From: Ridgeia piscesae
Taxonomy: Eukaryota > Annelida > Polychaeta > Sabellida > Siboglinidae
DNA length: 64,000 nt
Assembly: GCA_025642075.2 (NCBI GenBank)
Contig: JAODUO010000156.1
Span: 1-64,000 of the forward strand
Direction: 5' to 3'
Shown here: positions 33,330 to 44,096 of the stretch, one piece after another
Layout: every line of letters begins with the position of its first letter
Numbering within the stretch: the stretch's first letter is position 1
Translations under genes and position numbers: made by a program
Notes under the pieces: generated by a model
Databases searched by the model: none
The model's input: only the letters and a program-made list of their open reading frames with translations
What the model was told of the DNA's origin: nothing

Positions 33330-36300
33330 ACACCAGTACGGGTCACACCTTTTTCATACAGCCAAAGGCTGTATGAAAGACCATCGGCGAGTACCTCGCG
33401 TTTTGCGTAGACGTATGTGACCGCCGCCCTCTCTTGTATGTAAGTCAAGACAGAAGATTTGATCACTCGAAAACCTCTATTCCAACCACGACCGCTCCTC
33501 TGATTGGTCAGCACGTCAAGGAACATGTCCTTGTCGATCTCGTTGTGGCGCTTGCTCAAACCCTTTGTGCTGTACTTGTCAGCAGCACCGAAGCAGTAAT
33601 ATGTCTTACTGCAAAGTCCAAAGAAACCCCTTCCGTGCCATTCTATCTTGAACAGACCGGGAGTTCTTTTGTCGTATGCCTTACGCGCAAGACAGCACGG
33701 TGCAGAAGTATTCCGTGGGTGTTCGGCGAGTCGACAGCGCACGTAGTCGGCGTTGTGGTCTTCACAGCTTTCCGAAGGCAACCACTCGAAACGGTGTCGA
33801 AAGTATTGCTCCCTCTTCTCGTCGGACACGAGGTCGTCCAGGCTGTTACCCGCTAAGGCGATATAGGCCGAATCTGTATCCATTTCGCAGTACTTGTACA
33901 GAGGTCGCTCGATATACCTGTCTACGAAACCGTAATAAAATTGTAGCATACGCAACTTAGCGTACTGATAGACGAAGAAGCCTACGTGATGGGGAAGTGA
34001 ATATTTGATGACTTTCTTATCCATCTCGATCTCGTAGGCACTGTCGACGACGACGACGTCGAGTTGGTGGAAACGTCGGTTGTTGATAAGCATTGACGCT
34101 CCTACGTCAGTACAATATTGGATATCTCTGTGCCGATCAACGTCTGCTACCGTCTTACCGTATCCCGAGTTTCCGAAAAGTTTCATCGTGTCTGCAATGA
34201 TTGTTTTATAGGGATCGGCGTCTCCCTCGCGACGAGCTGTCGATACGGATTCACCAAAGCGAAGAAATCAAGGGTTCGGTTGAAACTCGATGATCTGATA
34301 GACGTGATCGACTACTAGTCCGGGGGCGAGGTACCACTGTAGGAGCGGTGTGGTCAGAAGCATCTTCTCGCCGTAATAACTTCCCACTAGCATGCGCCTC
34401 GGGGTTGACATGATATCGTTGTCTTTGGCGTACTGACGCATGACGGGTCCGATGTCGTCCCGCGAGACGGTGGTGTTTTTGAACACCGGTAGCATTTCGG
34501 CGAAGTGTTGGCGTAGGTTCTCTGGAACGCGGATGTCGCACTCCACCATACCGAATAGTGTACCGGTACAAACGGCGTCTAATATATGTTGTTGTGTGAG
34601 CTGCCATTTGACACCGCGTCGACGAGGGAACTCGATGTCTAGAAGTAGTTTCACCGCGGGCGCACATCTTGTCTTTTTTCACGTGCATTCCCACATCTCA
34701 ACAACCTTAACTTGCCGTTCACAGTGTTTACCTGTGCCTCGGTGTAGGGACATCCGTGAAAGAAACACCCGTGGAATTTATACGCTGTTTCGTGACACCA
34801 ACCATCCACGAGGAGTTTTCCTATGCGCTTCTCCCTGCCGTTAAGCTGGTGTCGGGTGGTGTATCCGGTTCTAGACGCTTCCCAAGTTAGCCATTCCGCA
34901 GCCATCTGTCCATATAGCTGTGCTGACTCAGGTCGAAACCCGTTTTGTTCTCGTCGACGCGTGAACCATCCAGTAGGCATGTCCTGCATCAATGCCCAAA
35001 GATAGAGGGCATTGGCGTCATAGCCTTCAATTCGAATTCAATCTCTCGTATCTTGGTGACGTCCTTCTCGTGATACCTATGAAATATTATTGGTGGTCTT
35101 TGTGTTTCTCGCGTAAAATAAGTGTTGGACGGCAAGTCGTTGAACAGATAGAGCAACGTCAGACCGGGAACGCTGATGCCATCTTTAAATATATCGATGC
35201 CTCTCTGTTGGTAGAAGACCGTCTGCTTACTGATGGCTTCCATGAAGGGTATTACGTCGAGGTTATTATACCACACCAAGAAATCGCGCATGGTTTTCAT
35301 ATGCGTATCTCGCCATACCCTCTCGCATTCGGCATTGTCCTCGTCGGATATACCCTCGTTTTTAAGCGACTGTAAAAGGCTTCCTTCGGCGGAAGGTTAC
35401 GATCGTCTAGCTTCCGAACGTCGTCCATGTACTCATACGGAAAGTGACCTTTTGTGAGCTTACATCCGTAGCCTTTTCAGTATTTGTCGTAACTAAAACC
35501 TGGAGCGAGATAATTCACCATGTCCAGGAATTTAAGTTTCTTCGTCGATAGGCACATGAAAGTGTTCCGTCTCTTGATGACAAAGCAAGACGCGGTTTCG
35601 CTCGCGTCAACGAGTAGAAGATATGGAGTTGAAACCGATTACGGGCATTTGGTGGAGCCAAACCAACAGTTTATCCGTCAGTATGCTGTATGGGTTTTTG
35701 CGATGCGAAGCTAATCCCTCCTCTGCCGCCTCCTGCTCCTCCTCCACCTCCTCGTCGTCCATTTCCTCTGCATTCCGACTTGTCGCTTCATCCCAAGTCG
35801 TCTGCAGTTTCTTCAATTTATCGAATACGTGTTTGTACCGAGGTTTCAGGAGATCGAACGCAGCATCACTCGTCGTCTCCAAGTCCGTCATCGTGGCTGT
35901 TACTAACGTTTCCGAATCACCGTCGGTGACATAACACCAAGCATCCTCGTGTCCTGGCACGTTGGACGCCACGCTCACACTGAGGGGACGTGCAGCGCTA
36001 CCCACCGCACCTTGTCACTATTGGGTGACAATCCGGTGCTGTCAAAGTAGCATTCAAAATTATACGTGGCGTGATAAGGGTAATACCTCAATCCGTCTTC
36101 CACCCGAATACCCTCGTCGTCCAAGCGTTGAAATATCGACGGTGTTGGGTGATAGACACCTCCGGGGTATACGTGTCGGACACCTCCCTGGCAGGAACGT
36201 TCGTGCCTGTGGAGTAGGTACGGTCTTTTCCACAACGAGTCGCCGCACTTCCGACATCGATAGGAGTGACAGTACTGTTGCGCATCTTGAACGTATGAAA

Positions 36301-37619
36301 AATGGGTTCCGTGTAGATTGACCGTCATTGTTTCTGGATAGTGACACATTGACCGCCGTACTAGTTCAGCCACCGTCTTCCCGTCTTTCGTCTCGTTCAG
36401 TGTGTATACTGATATGTTTGTTGAAAACGTAGTTTCTACCCGATAGAGATCGTCTAAAGCGACACCAGCAAACTCTTTCATAGACGCATCTTCATCATGA
36501 TCTGCGTACAGTTTTGCTACTGACAGTTCCAAGCGATGAACGTTGGCCCCACAATGAAGAGCCAGACAGCGAAAGAGACACAGATTGTCATTGTATAGTT
36601 TGTTATGAGGGCCTCTCTATCTAGGGTGATGACTGTCTTGTTGTGTTTCAAGTAGGGAGGAAGGGTGGCACTGGTGCAGCCTATCAGATGATCTACAATT
36701 TTGTTAACGAAAAAGGTGGCGTTTGTCACGATCTCCACCACCCAAGCCGAATCTGATCGTTGTGCGACGACCCACTGCAAGACGTCGGGTAGTCGGATTC
36801 ATTGTAGAAAAGTTTGTAACGAGGCTGGGTTCATCCAAGAACCATCCGCAACAGTTGCACGACGAGTGAAAGTATTTATAGCGCCCCGTCTGTTTGTTTC
36901 TAAGTATGACACCATAGCTCATGTTAATCTTAAACGAATAGGTCTGTTCATCGAAGACACGCCGCAGCTGTTCTTCTAGGTCACGCGTGTCCAGCGTGGT
37001 CAGTCGGTAGTTGTACCTCGACTGAACGGGACCCCTGACCACCGAGGTGTGTATGCTTGCCCAGTATTGACGAACCAGTTGTGGTAGTTCGTCCGACAAG
37101 ACATCGTTTCCTACGGCACCATCTAGCGGTGCTTCTATGGGATCTTCCACCAACGCTATTTCACTAGCAACATATGTGGTTCGCTTTGGTGAAGGAGGTC
37201 CATTCGGATCGCATCGTACCGTTCGCTTGTGCGAGATCACGGCATGTACCGAACGAGCGCCCCCAGACATCACACACGTTGACGCCATAATCACCATCGA
37301 TCCACACCTTTTTGCATGTGGTTCTAGCGTGTCTAAGCATATTGCATCGCCTACTGAAATCTTTCCCACAGCCAGGACAGACATACCTACCGGTTGCGGT
37401 GATATCGCTCGATTGAACATACGTGTGATCGGCAGACGGTGGTGCTGTTCTAGACGCCGGTAGAGTCGATGAGTATGTGTGGTTGCTAGTGGGTGTTGTG
37501 TGGCTTCTGAGGTGGCGTCGTAACTCGGTGTGAGTGCGAAACGTCTCTCCGCAGTGATGACAGGGGTGCAACCGCATGGTGCAATTGTATTTACAACTGA
37601 AAGAGAGTCGTTTCGTCAC
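33330..37619 (-). pseudogene. Protein-primed-type DNA polymerase B (element 2)
   Basis: N-terminus (from 37619) has a C2H2 finger (CHHCGETFRTHTELRRHLRS) and a second one (CPGCGKDFSRRCNMLRHART), then an intron or break near 37315-37210. Next come the conserved LVRQYWASIHT region and a third finger near 36240 (CRKCGDSLW). Exo I appears as YNFECYF near 36065: the usual Asp of DFE is Asn. Exo II is cut after VIGFNS near 35620, and about 40 codons are missing relative to element 1. The palm is better: motif B KLFGNSGYGKT at about 34186-34145 and motif C CEMDTDSAYIA near 33880. Further frame breaks lie near 36790, 36600, 36005, 35380 and 34660. Not functional as written. Confidence 0.9.
33352..33378. 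terminator. Perfect 12-bp hairpin at PolB/ATPase boundary
   Basis: tttcatacagcc and its exact reverse complement are separated by aaa. It sits at the very end of the polymerase frame, about 37 bp before the ATPase ATG at 33315. It could influence transcript ending or be a small palindromic duplication. No more can be said. Confidence 0.35.
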
Positions 37620-37834
37620 CAGTCGTTAAATAACATGTGTGCATCCACCCACACACATCCACACGCGAAGCTTAGGTGTGGGGCAGGGGCCGTGACATGC
37701 GTGCGTGTGCGTATATTAATGCATACGTCGACTAGATAAAAGAACACATACTCGGTATGTAAGTTTTCCACGTTATATTGTGTATAAAGAATAATATCAA
37801 ATGTGTGTCCAACTGTGTGGAAAACAATGATTTG

Positions 37835-38200
37835 GCTTACGGATGAACCAACGTCGCTCCAGGGACCGCGAGCTTGTGGATGAGTTAACACCGCTCCAGG
37901 GGCTCATTGATGTAACGACGATAATGACGACTTACGGGTGAATCAACACCACTCCAGCGGTCCGAGCTTACGGATGATTTAACACCACGCAAGGGGCTCA
38001 TTGATGTAACGATGATAATGACGACTTACGGGTGAATCAACACCACTCCTGCGGTCCGCGCTTACGGATGAGTTAACACCACGCCAGCGGCTCATTGATA
38101 TAGCGACAATACTTACGACTTACGGTTGAATCAACACCACTCCAGCGGTCCGAGCTTGCGAGTGAATTAACACCAGACCATAGGCTCTCATAATGACGAT
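37835..38200. repeat. 94-bp tandem repeats upstream of element 2 PolB
   Basis: Nearly four copies with a 94-bp period (cttacgggtgaatcaac at 37931, 38025 and 38119). Each unit holds two variants of a shorter motif, cttacgg.tga.t.aacacca, followed by .ctccagcgg. The array lies just upstream (minus strand) of the polymerase start, so iteron or promoter roles are possible. Confidence 0.8.
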
Positions 38201-38438
38201 GATGACGTTCCATACCGAAGGCTACACATACGGTTATTTGTTTATAAATACGCCATAACATCAAATGAGTATATTTTGAAATATCAAAACATTCTGTGTA
38301 TTCGCCAAAGTCGCTTTGATAAAATCGTTTACAAGTCAAGCGATTATATTTCCAACACATCTTTTTGTAGTTATAAGTATATGAATATATTTATACCACA
38401 AAACCGAAATATAAACAGTCATTGTCAGAACACAAACG

Positions 38439-38654
38439 GATTATATTATATTATATTATGTTATGTTATGTTATGTTATGTTATGTTATGTTATGTTATG
38501 TTATGTTATGTTATGTTATGTTATGTTATGTTATGTTATGTTATGTTATGTTATGTTATGTTATATTATATTATATTATATTATATTATATTATATTATA
38601 TTATATTATATTATATTATATTATATTATATTATATTATATTATATTATATTAT
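38439..38654. repeat. (TTATG)n-(TTATA)n pentanucleotide microsatellite
   Basis: An initial run of ttata units, about 20 units of ttatg, then about 18 units of ttata. The block change suggests a point mutation spread by repeat expansion. Confidence 0.95.
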
Positions 38655-38819
38655 GTAGTATCTGAAATACTAATACATAACACGTAATAATGTGTGTGAT
38701 TTCATGAAGTAATAATCTTCTTCTAAATTCTTATTAATGTCATATTGAGCGATATTATTTTAAACCCTAAACAGGTTTCGTTGTGTCGTTGCAGACTCCA
38801 CGCCGACGAAGATAATTAT

Positions 38820-39368
38820 TTAATGGTACATGGCATCGTCCGAATGGTAATAACTATCCAACTTCTGTGTGGTTTTCTGCTCTCCCAGCACATTTTCCTT
38901 GAGCTCCTTTCGCCAGGTGGACGTCGCCCACTTGGCAAAGATGAGTGACCAGGCTGCGTTGAGCACGTGTGGCAAATGTTTCGTAGTTGTGTCGTACGAG
39001 TCGGCGAGACAACCGTCCATATGGTGGACTTGGCTGGGGTGATTGATTTCACACCCAACACAAGTCGCCTGTGCCCGATGGTTGACGGCGGTGATGGTAT
39101 ATTGTACGATCCTGTCGTCTACGGCGTCCAAGAGTTCTTGCTCGGTCGACGTTGGTCCGACATAGTCCTCCGAGGGTGCCTGGTACGAGCTCGCTGGTTG
39201 CAGTTCCTCGTAGACCAGTTGTTCGGTGTTGCTCGGTGAGGAGTGGTACGAAGGGAGGTCGTCGCCGTCGTCGTTGTCGTCTCGGAACAATACATCATCA
39301 TCGTCGTCATCATCGGACACCATTTCATGGTCATTTAGCCACGCTGCCACAGGGTTATTTGATGACGA
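38820..39368 (-). CDS. CxxC-H hypothetical protein (element 2)
   Basis: The frame 39350-38820 encodes an acidic N-terminal stretch (VSDDDDDDDVLFRDDND), a tyrosine-containing linker, a helix (EQELLDAVDDRIVQYTI) and a motif TCVGCEINHPSQVHHMDGCL that looks metal-binding, followed by a helical C-terminus. It is open upstream to about 39368, where a cttag acceptor-like site occurs. A possible first exon, MGWALEKCIRTGLERHQ, starts at 39578, but the phases I tried do not join cleanly. The element 1 homologue is broken at 15745-16176. The TCxGCxIxHP core is the shared feature. Not a named family to me. Confidence 0.6.
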   Translation of the reverse strand, partial: SSSNNPVAAWLNDHEMVSDDDDDDDVLFRDDNDDGDDLPSYHSSPSNTEQLVYEELQPASSYQAPSEDYVGPTSTEQELLDAVDDRIVQYTITAVNHRAQATCVGCEINHPSQVHHMDGCLADSYDTTTKHLPHVLNAAWSLIFAKWATSTWRKELKENVLGEQKTTQKLDSYYHSDDAMYH

Positions 39369-39590
39369 CTAAGATGATGGTGGTGGTGAGGCGTGGAGAA
39401 CGAGGACGTCGTCACCGTCATCATATTTACCTAGGTGAATAACGAGACAATTTAGAATAGTGCAGACTAATTCTACAGAACTTAAACGAAAATCATGTTT
39501 TCGTTGTTGTTGTTGTTGTTGTTGCTTTTGGTGTCTTTCTAGTCCCGTACGAATACATTTCTCGAGAGCCCAACCCATAGTTACTGTAAG
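39335..39590. repeat. 250-bp direct duplication, copy 1
   Basis: From tttagccacgctgccacagg to ccatagttactgtaag. The second copy is at 39783-40031 with about 90 percent identity by eye. The block spans the acceptor side of the CxxC-H gene and the possible MGWALEK first exon, so an exon-sized piece of the gene was duplicated. Confidence 0.8.
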
Positions 39591-39782
39591 TTGTTTTTAT
39601 TTTGGTCATACGTTTCACTAGTTCGTCCAGTCACCGTCTCCCCTCCTTCCTCCTCCATATCATCCTCCACCGTCTCCACTCCTTCCTCCATCACCTCCTC
39701 CACATCAACTTCTTTTTCCTAAAGTAAAATAAAGTATTTCGAGAGTCGAAACAAAAACAATAATAATAATAATGTTTTGTCT

Positions 39783-40031
39783 TTTAGCCACGCTGCCACA
39801 GGGTTATTTGATGACGACCAAGATTATGGTGGTGGTGAGGCGTGGAGAACGAGGACGTCGTCACCGTCACCATTATTTACTTAGGGGAATAACGAGAAAA
39901 TTTAGAATAGTGCAGACCAATTCTACAGAACTTAAACGAAAATCATGTTTCGTTGTTGTTGTTGCTTTTGGTGTCTTTTCTAGTCCCGTACGAATAAATT
40001 TCTCGAGAGCCCAACCCATAGTTACTGTAAG
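39783..40031. repeat. 250-bp direct duplication, copy 2
   Basis: Diverged partner of 39335-39590. It has fewer CAA/CAG-type repeats (a shorter gtt run near 39952) and a lost donor-like site. Between the copies (39591-39782) a cctcc-rich stretch would encode acidic residues on the minus strand. From 40032 to 40180 only AT-rich sequence is seen. Confidence 0.75.
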
Positions 40032-40210
40032 ATTTTCGATTTCGAGAGTCGAAAAAAATTATAATAATTTGTTTTATTTTTTATATAAAAAATAGTATTA
40101 ATCTTTTTTATTATTAATTATTATTATTATTTTTTATATTTTTTTATATTTTATTTTAGTAAGACAATTTAGAATAGTGGTTATTGTCAGTTTTTATTTC
40201 GGTCATCTGT

Positions 40211-40777
40211 TCAATCAGTTCCCTCGGTCAGTGCCCGTTTGTTTAACTGTCGGTCGGCAGTAATCACAGTCTGGACCTCGTCACATTTTGTTGCATCTTC
40301 CATGTCTTTCTGTGTAAATAGAACCTGAGCGTCTGCCAGCACGTAGCTCGTAAACGGAAACTTGACTGTCTTACGGATCTTTATTGTCATGAGGGCACCG
40401 CGGAAATTGCCCAATGCACATGATTTAGCGGTGTCGTCTGGCAGAGCCTCGAATTCCTGAGCACTCATACCTACAAGTCTTGTGGTCAGATCATGAAGCG
40501 CCGTACACCAAAAATTGGTGTCCGACTGGGTATCTTGAATCAGCACACGAGCCAAGTAACAAGGAACTGGATTTTTTTAATTTGTGTGAAGAACACATAT
40601 ACTTGCCATCGGTGTCTGGTGTCAAACGCTTTCTACATATTCCGCACCCGGGATACGTTAGCCAGAAGAGGTCTTGTTAAAAGACACCCATTTTGTGAGA
40701 ACGGGATAGCGCAGAGTGTAATAATCGTTATCTACCTCTTTGTTGAGCAGAGTAGAGATCTCTACGAGGCCGGCCAT
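40211..40777 (-). pseudogene. RPA1-like zinc-ribbon/OB-fold protein (element 2)
   Basis: ATG 40777 opens MAGLVEISTLLNKEVDNDYY and ends in a stop near 40660. In another frame a zinc ribbon (YPGCGICRKRLTPDTDGKYM with CSSHK) follows. The 40555-40211 frame gives the OB-fold part (ARVLIQDTQSDTNFWCTALH, then LGNFRGALMTIKIRK and TSYVLADAQVLF). The layout matches the RPA70 DBD-C domain: strand, Cys4-type ribbon, then barrel strands. One or two frame breaks (near 40660 and 40570) or short introns separate the parts. It is homologous to 15246-15731 of element 1. A single-stranded DNA-binding replication protein is the likely original role. Confidence 0.65.
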
Positions 40778-41133
40778 TCTCGAAGTGCTGAAGTTGTTGA
40801 AGTGTCGAAGTGCTGAGAAGTAGATGTGAAGTCTCGGAGTTGGTTTGTAGAATGGTGGTAAGGAGTCGGCTTTTATACACACTAGCCACACATTGCAACA
40901 GTGTCTTGTCGGGGAGTATCCAATCGACTCGCGTGCACGTATTTTTCGTGGGGTGAGGTGGACGTCTTATTATGCACAGCCAACGGCAAATGCTGAAATT
41001 ACGGTAGTGTGGACGGTGGTTTGTATCGTGTTTGCCACTCGACCAATACCTGCTTAGTGCGGTTGTGTATTGTTAAACAAATACTTTCTGGGGACAATGT
41101 ACGCCTCTATTTCCCACCCGACCTTGGTACCTC

Positions 41134-41276
41134 ACTTGACAAACGAGCCATTGAATCGCTTATCTGTAAACAACTGGTTACGACTTGACAAACGAGCCAT
41201 TGAATCGCTTATCTGTAAACAACTGGTTAGGACTTGACAAACGAGCCATTGAATTGCTTATCTGTAAACAACTGGA
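41134..41276. repeat. 49-bp tandem repeat, three copies
   Basis: Units start at 41134, 41183 and 41232 with acttgacaaacgagccattg and end in gtaaacaactgg. Copies are almost identical. They lie 60-200 bp upstream of the TATA box at 41334, a position typical for repeated promoter elements. Confidence 0.9.
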
Positions 41277-41333
41277 AGTGGGTCAGGTCGGGCTGCCCTA
41301 GACTGCTCTGGTTCCAAACGTCGAATTCAAGTG

Positions 41334-41341
41334 TATATAAA
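41334..41341 (+). promoter_or_regulatory. TATA box of the acidic-protein gene
   Basis: TATATAAA, 91 bp before the ATG at 41432 and just after the 49-bp repeats. Confidence 0.55.
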
Positions 41342-41431
41342 GGCCTATGCTTAGCACAATTCTACAAACTTACTTCAAGATTTCATCGCGACGATTTATC
41401 TGCACAGTTATATCTGAACCAATACCATGGG

Positions 41432-41965
41432 ATGAAATTAGACGACCGTGGACAGAAGGGAAAAGGTGAGTACAGCTAATTTATATGTGTGTATTACAAA
41501 CTCATTTAATTAAAAAAGTTGTTTATTACGATATTTATTATGAATGTATCCTACAACATTTGTTCTTTTTAATAGAGAGTCCAATGACGAAGAGTACAGT
41601 GACGACGATGATATTGCTGACGTTGTCAATGAAGACGCCATCGACGACGGAACGTACGTTTCTGTTGTTAAATGTTTTAATTAAGAGTAAACTAATTGTA
41701 GTATTATGAATATATCGAAATATTCGAATACAGTAATCGATATTGTAATTAAATGTATACTGTGTTATAAATGTGTGTATATAATACCTGTTTTTAAAGT
41801 AAATGTTGTCTTATTAGTGAAGACGAATGGCGCGAAGAACACGCGTACATATATACATATGTACTACATCAGATTACGGAAAGAAACAATAGGCGACCCT
41901 TAATATATGCAGAACCTCTGTGGGTCATGGACGATGAAGATGACGAGGGTTATGTTACTGGTTAA
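41432..41965 (+). CDS. Small acidic protein, three exons
   Basis: Exons 41432-41465, 41578-41653 and 41818-41965 join in phase to 85 codons. Introns begin GTGAGT and GTACGT and end AG (the first acceptor is the AG at 41576-41577; the AG at 41574-41575 would break the frame). The protein starts MKLDDRGQKGK, has an acidic centre (NDEEYSDDDDIADVVNEDA) and ends in WVMDDEDDEGYVTG. A TATA box and 49-bp repeats lie upstream. I do not recognise it. It may be a host gene or an accessory gene at the end of element 2; the intron style resembles the element 1 PolB introns. Confidence 0.6.
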
Positions 41966-42261
41966 ATTTTTTAATGAAAGAATTTTTTTCAATAAATCAG
42001 TTGTTTTAGTCGTTTCTTGTTACTCGGAAACAGTTGCATGCACACTCACGCATATACATACATACACATCAAGACACGTGATCTTCAACAACAAACCATC
42101 GATCAATCGAGAAGTCAATCGAGAAGTCCCACCATACATACATACACTGTACCACGAATTGTATTACAAAGTTAGTCACCAGATGACGCCACTCGATACG
42201 AACTCAGGTGTGGAATAAACCGGATACAGATATCAACCAATCATCGAGCGAGAAAGTAAAC
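41966..42261. other. Spacer without gene
   Basis: AT-rich 3' flank of the acidic-protein gene. An aataaa at about 41992 could serve as its polyadenylation signal. Short cataca repeats follow. No gene seen. Confidence 0.5.
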
Positions 42262-42540
42262 CGGTGTGCAGTTGGTTATGCTTTGAGGAGTCATGATCCG
42301 CCATTGTTTTGATCGCGTGACTTCCGGTTCCGGTCACGAGACTTGATGACGTCCCTTCCGGTTTAGTTTCCCGGTCGCTGATTGGTTGATATCCACATCC
42401 GGTTGACTTTCTCGGTCGGTGATTGGTTGATGAAGATCACGTCTTGATGACGTCGTGGGGAAAGTCAACCGGAACCGGAAGTCACGCGATCAGAAAACAA
42501 AATGGCGGATCAAGACCTCAAAGCGTAACCAACTGCACAC
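42262..42540. repeat. Inverted repeat with 75-bp arms
   Basis: gtgtgcagttggttatgctt and on through gatccgccattgttttgatc, to 42335, is mirrored by 42467-42540. The spacer contains ggttgactttc and attggttgat repeats. Motifs such as aaaatggcgg, cttccgg and attggttgat are also found at 29.95-30.3 kb, at the element 1/2 junction. It may be a terminal sequence of element 2 or a MITE. Confidence 0.75.
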
Positions 42541-43249
42541 CTATACTACTATCGTTGAATGTGTAGTTATTTTTATAAAGGATCATTTACGGTGATGATG
42601 TATTACGCATCAATGTTAGTTAGTCCTACGAAATATTTTTTGAAATATTATTGGTAATGTAGGTGAATTATCTACCTCGTTGCAGACTGGTGTTCCCGAA
42701 ATTGCCACCAGATGGCAGGTCTAGCTTGCGTTACTATTGAGGCGATGACATCTGCTAATTAAGCAACTGAGTAATTATTGATGTTTTGTAAACCCTGATG
42801 CTACGCAAATTATTACGATGTTTCCAACGTTTTCTTAATTGGTTCTTCCTGTTCACATGTTCATAGGAATTACGTATTACTATTGTGTATTGACTATGCC
42901 CAGGATACTGTTTATTGGGACACTATTATTAGAACATGACGTTTGATCGTTACATAATAATGATGAATGTTTTATTCATGACAGCTATTTCGAGTAACAG
43001 TCGCCGTTTTAGTTGGAGTTAATTGCCTTTTGAATTTGGTTGTATACACTATTTAACGTTTTGTTCGGTTTTAAACTGATTGCCTTAGTTGTGTTTGATT
43101 GATTTGGGGACCCACGGAGCGCCGCAGGTCACATTGTGGTGTCCGGAAGTGCGATAAAGCATTCAGATAAATACTTTTAATTCTATCATCTCTTTCTATT
43201 TTCTTTTTATCTTTCAAAATTCTTAATCTGTAATTTAACGGCGACTGCG
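42541..43249. other. Spacer before retroelement, possible 5' LTR zone
   Basis: No gene seen. The sequence leads up to a ggcgactgcgaaaggac motif at about 43240, common just before gag in Ty3/Gypsy elements. A 5' LTR could lie here, but I see no matching 3' LTR downstream. Confidence 0.4.
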
Positions 43250-43259
43250 AAAGGACGAG

Positions 43260-44070
43260 ATGGAGGATCTCCAGAAGCAATTCGAGGCGTTGCAACTGCG
43301 AAGTCAGGAAGACCACCGAGAATTGGAACAGTTACGAACTGCACAGGCGGCACCGACGTTCGTGGTGCAGCGAGAGAGGAAGCTGCGTCGCTTCTCTGGC
43401 ACGGAGGATCCGCTGCTCTCCGACTGGGCGTTCGTGCATTCTTGCGCAGAAGTTGAGCGGCGAAGCAGCGGCCAACTTCCTGCTCAGCTACCTCGATGGC
43501 GCTGCCCGACTGGAGGTCCGCTGTCGGCCCAGCGTCGTGAAAAAGGATGCCGACGGTATTCTGATAGCACTGGAGGATGTTTGGCGATAAGGAAAACGCC
43601 AACCAGCTGCTCCGTCGCTTCTTTTACCGGAAGTAGTTGCCCGGCGAGCCGATTGCATCCTATTCCTACGGCCTAATCGACATCGCAGATCGACTGCAGC
43701 GACTGGAACCAAGGAGTTCAGCGGAACGCGACGTGATGCTGCGCGACCGTCGGTTTTCTGGCTCTGCGGAAAGTCGCCTTGAGGTGGTTCGACGAGGTGG
43801 AGGGTGAGACCAAAAGCAGAGTGAAGGCGTAAGTGAGTGAGACGCGCGCCGAACCCATAGACACGAGAGAGAGCGACAGTTCACCAAACTATGGGGCGAA
43901 GTCGCCGAAAACAAGACGCTGTTGACACAAGTGCTGGCACAGCAGAGAGAGCTGCTGACGATGTGTGCTGGAGCGCCAGCCAAACGCCGGCGGTACAGCG
44001 ACCTGGAGTGTTACCAGTGCCACCAGAAGGGACACATGAGACGCCACAGCCCAATGGGTAGTTTAAACTA
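43260..44070 (+). pseudogene. Gag region of Gypsy element
   Basis: ATG at 43260 opens MEDLQKQFEALQLRSQEDHR, a coiled-coil-like start, then RRFSGTEDPLLSDW, a typical gag lead-in. The frame changes repeatedly. Near 44010 a zinc knuckle reads CYQCHQKGHMRRHS: C-x2-C-x4-H is present, but the last Cys is replaced, so the knuckle is damaged. Confidence 0.75.
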
Positions 44071-44096
44071 GTTTCCTCCACCATGAGAATTGGCCT

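Larger units (their letters stand above)
30370..41000 (-). mobile_element. Element 2: divergent, partial Polinton-type element
   Basis: All genes are on the minus strand, in the order RPA-like, CxxC-H, PolB, ATPase, p1, p2, integrase. Each has a counterpart in element 1, but the proteins differ enough to be a separate lineage. Membrane, penton, core, major capsid and protease genes are absent: coding stops in the integrase near 30370, before the chromodomain. The right limit is uncertain. RPA coding ends the recognisable part near 40.8 kb, and the inverted repeat at 42.26-42.54 kb may be the true end zone. Confidence 0.8.

Noticed and set aside
39119..39442. Arg-rich plus-strand ORF at 39152-39442
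   Set aside because: Antisense of the acidic, Asp-rich coding sequence of the CxxC-H gene.
42541..43249. 5' LTR of the Gypsy element
   Set aside because: No matching copy at the 3' side and no clear tg...ca borders; left as a possibility only.
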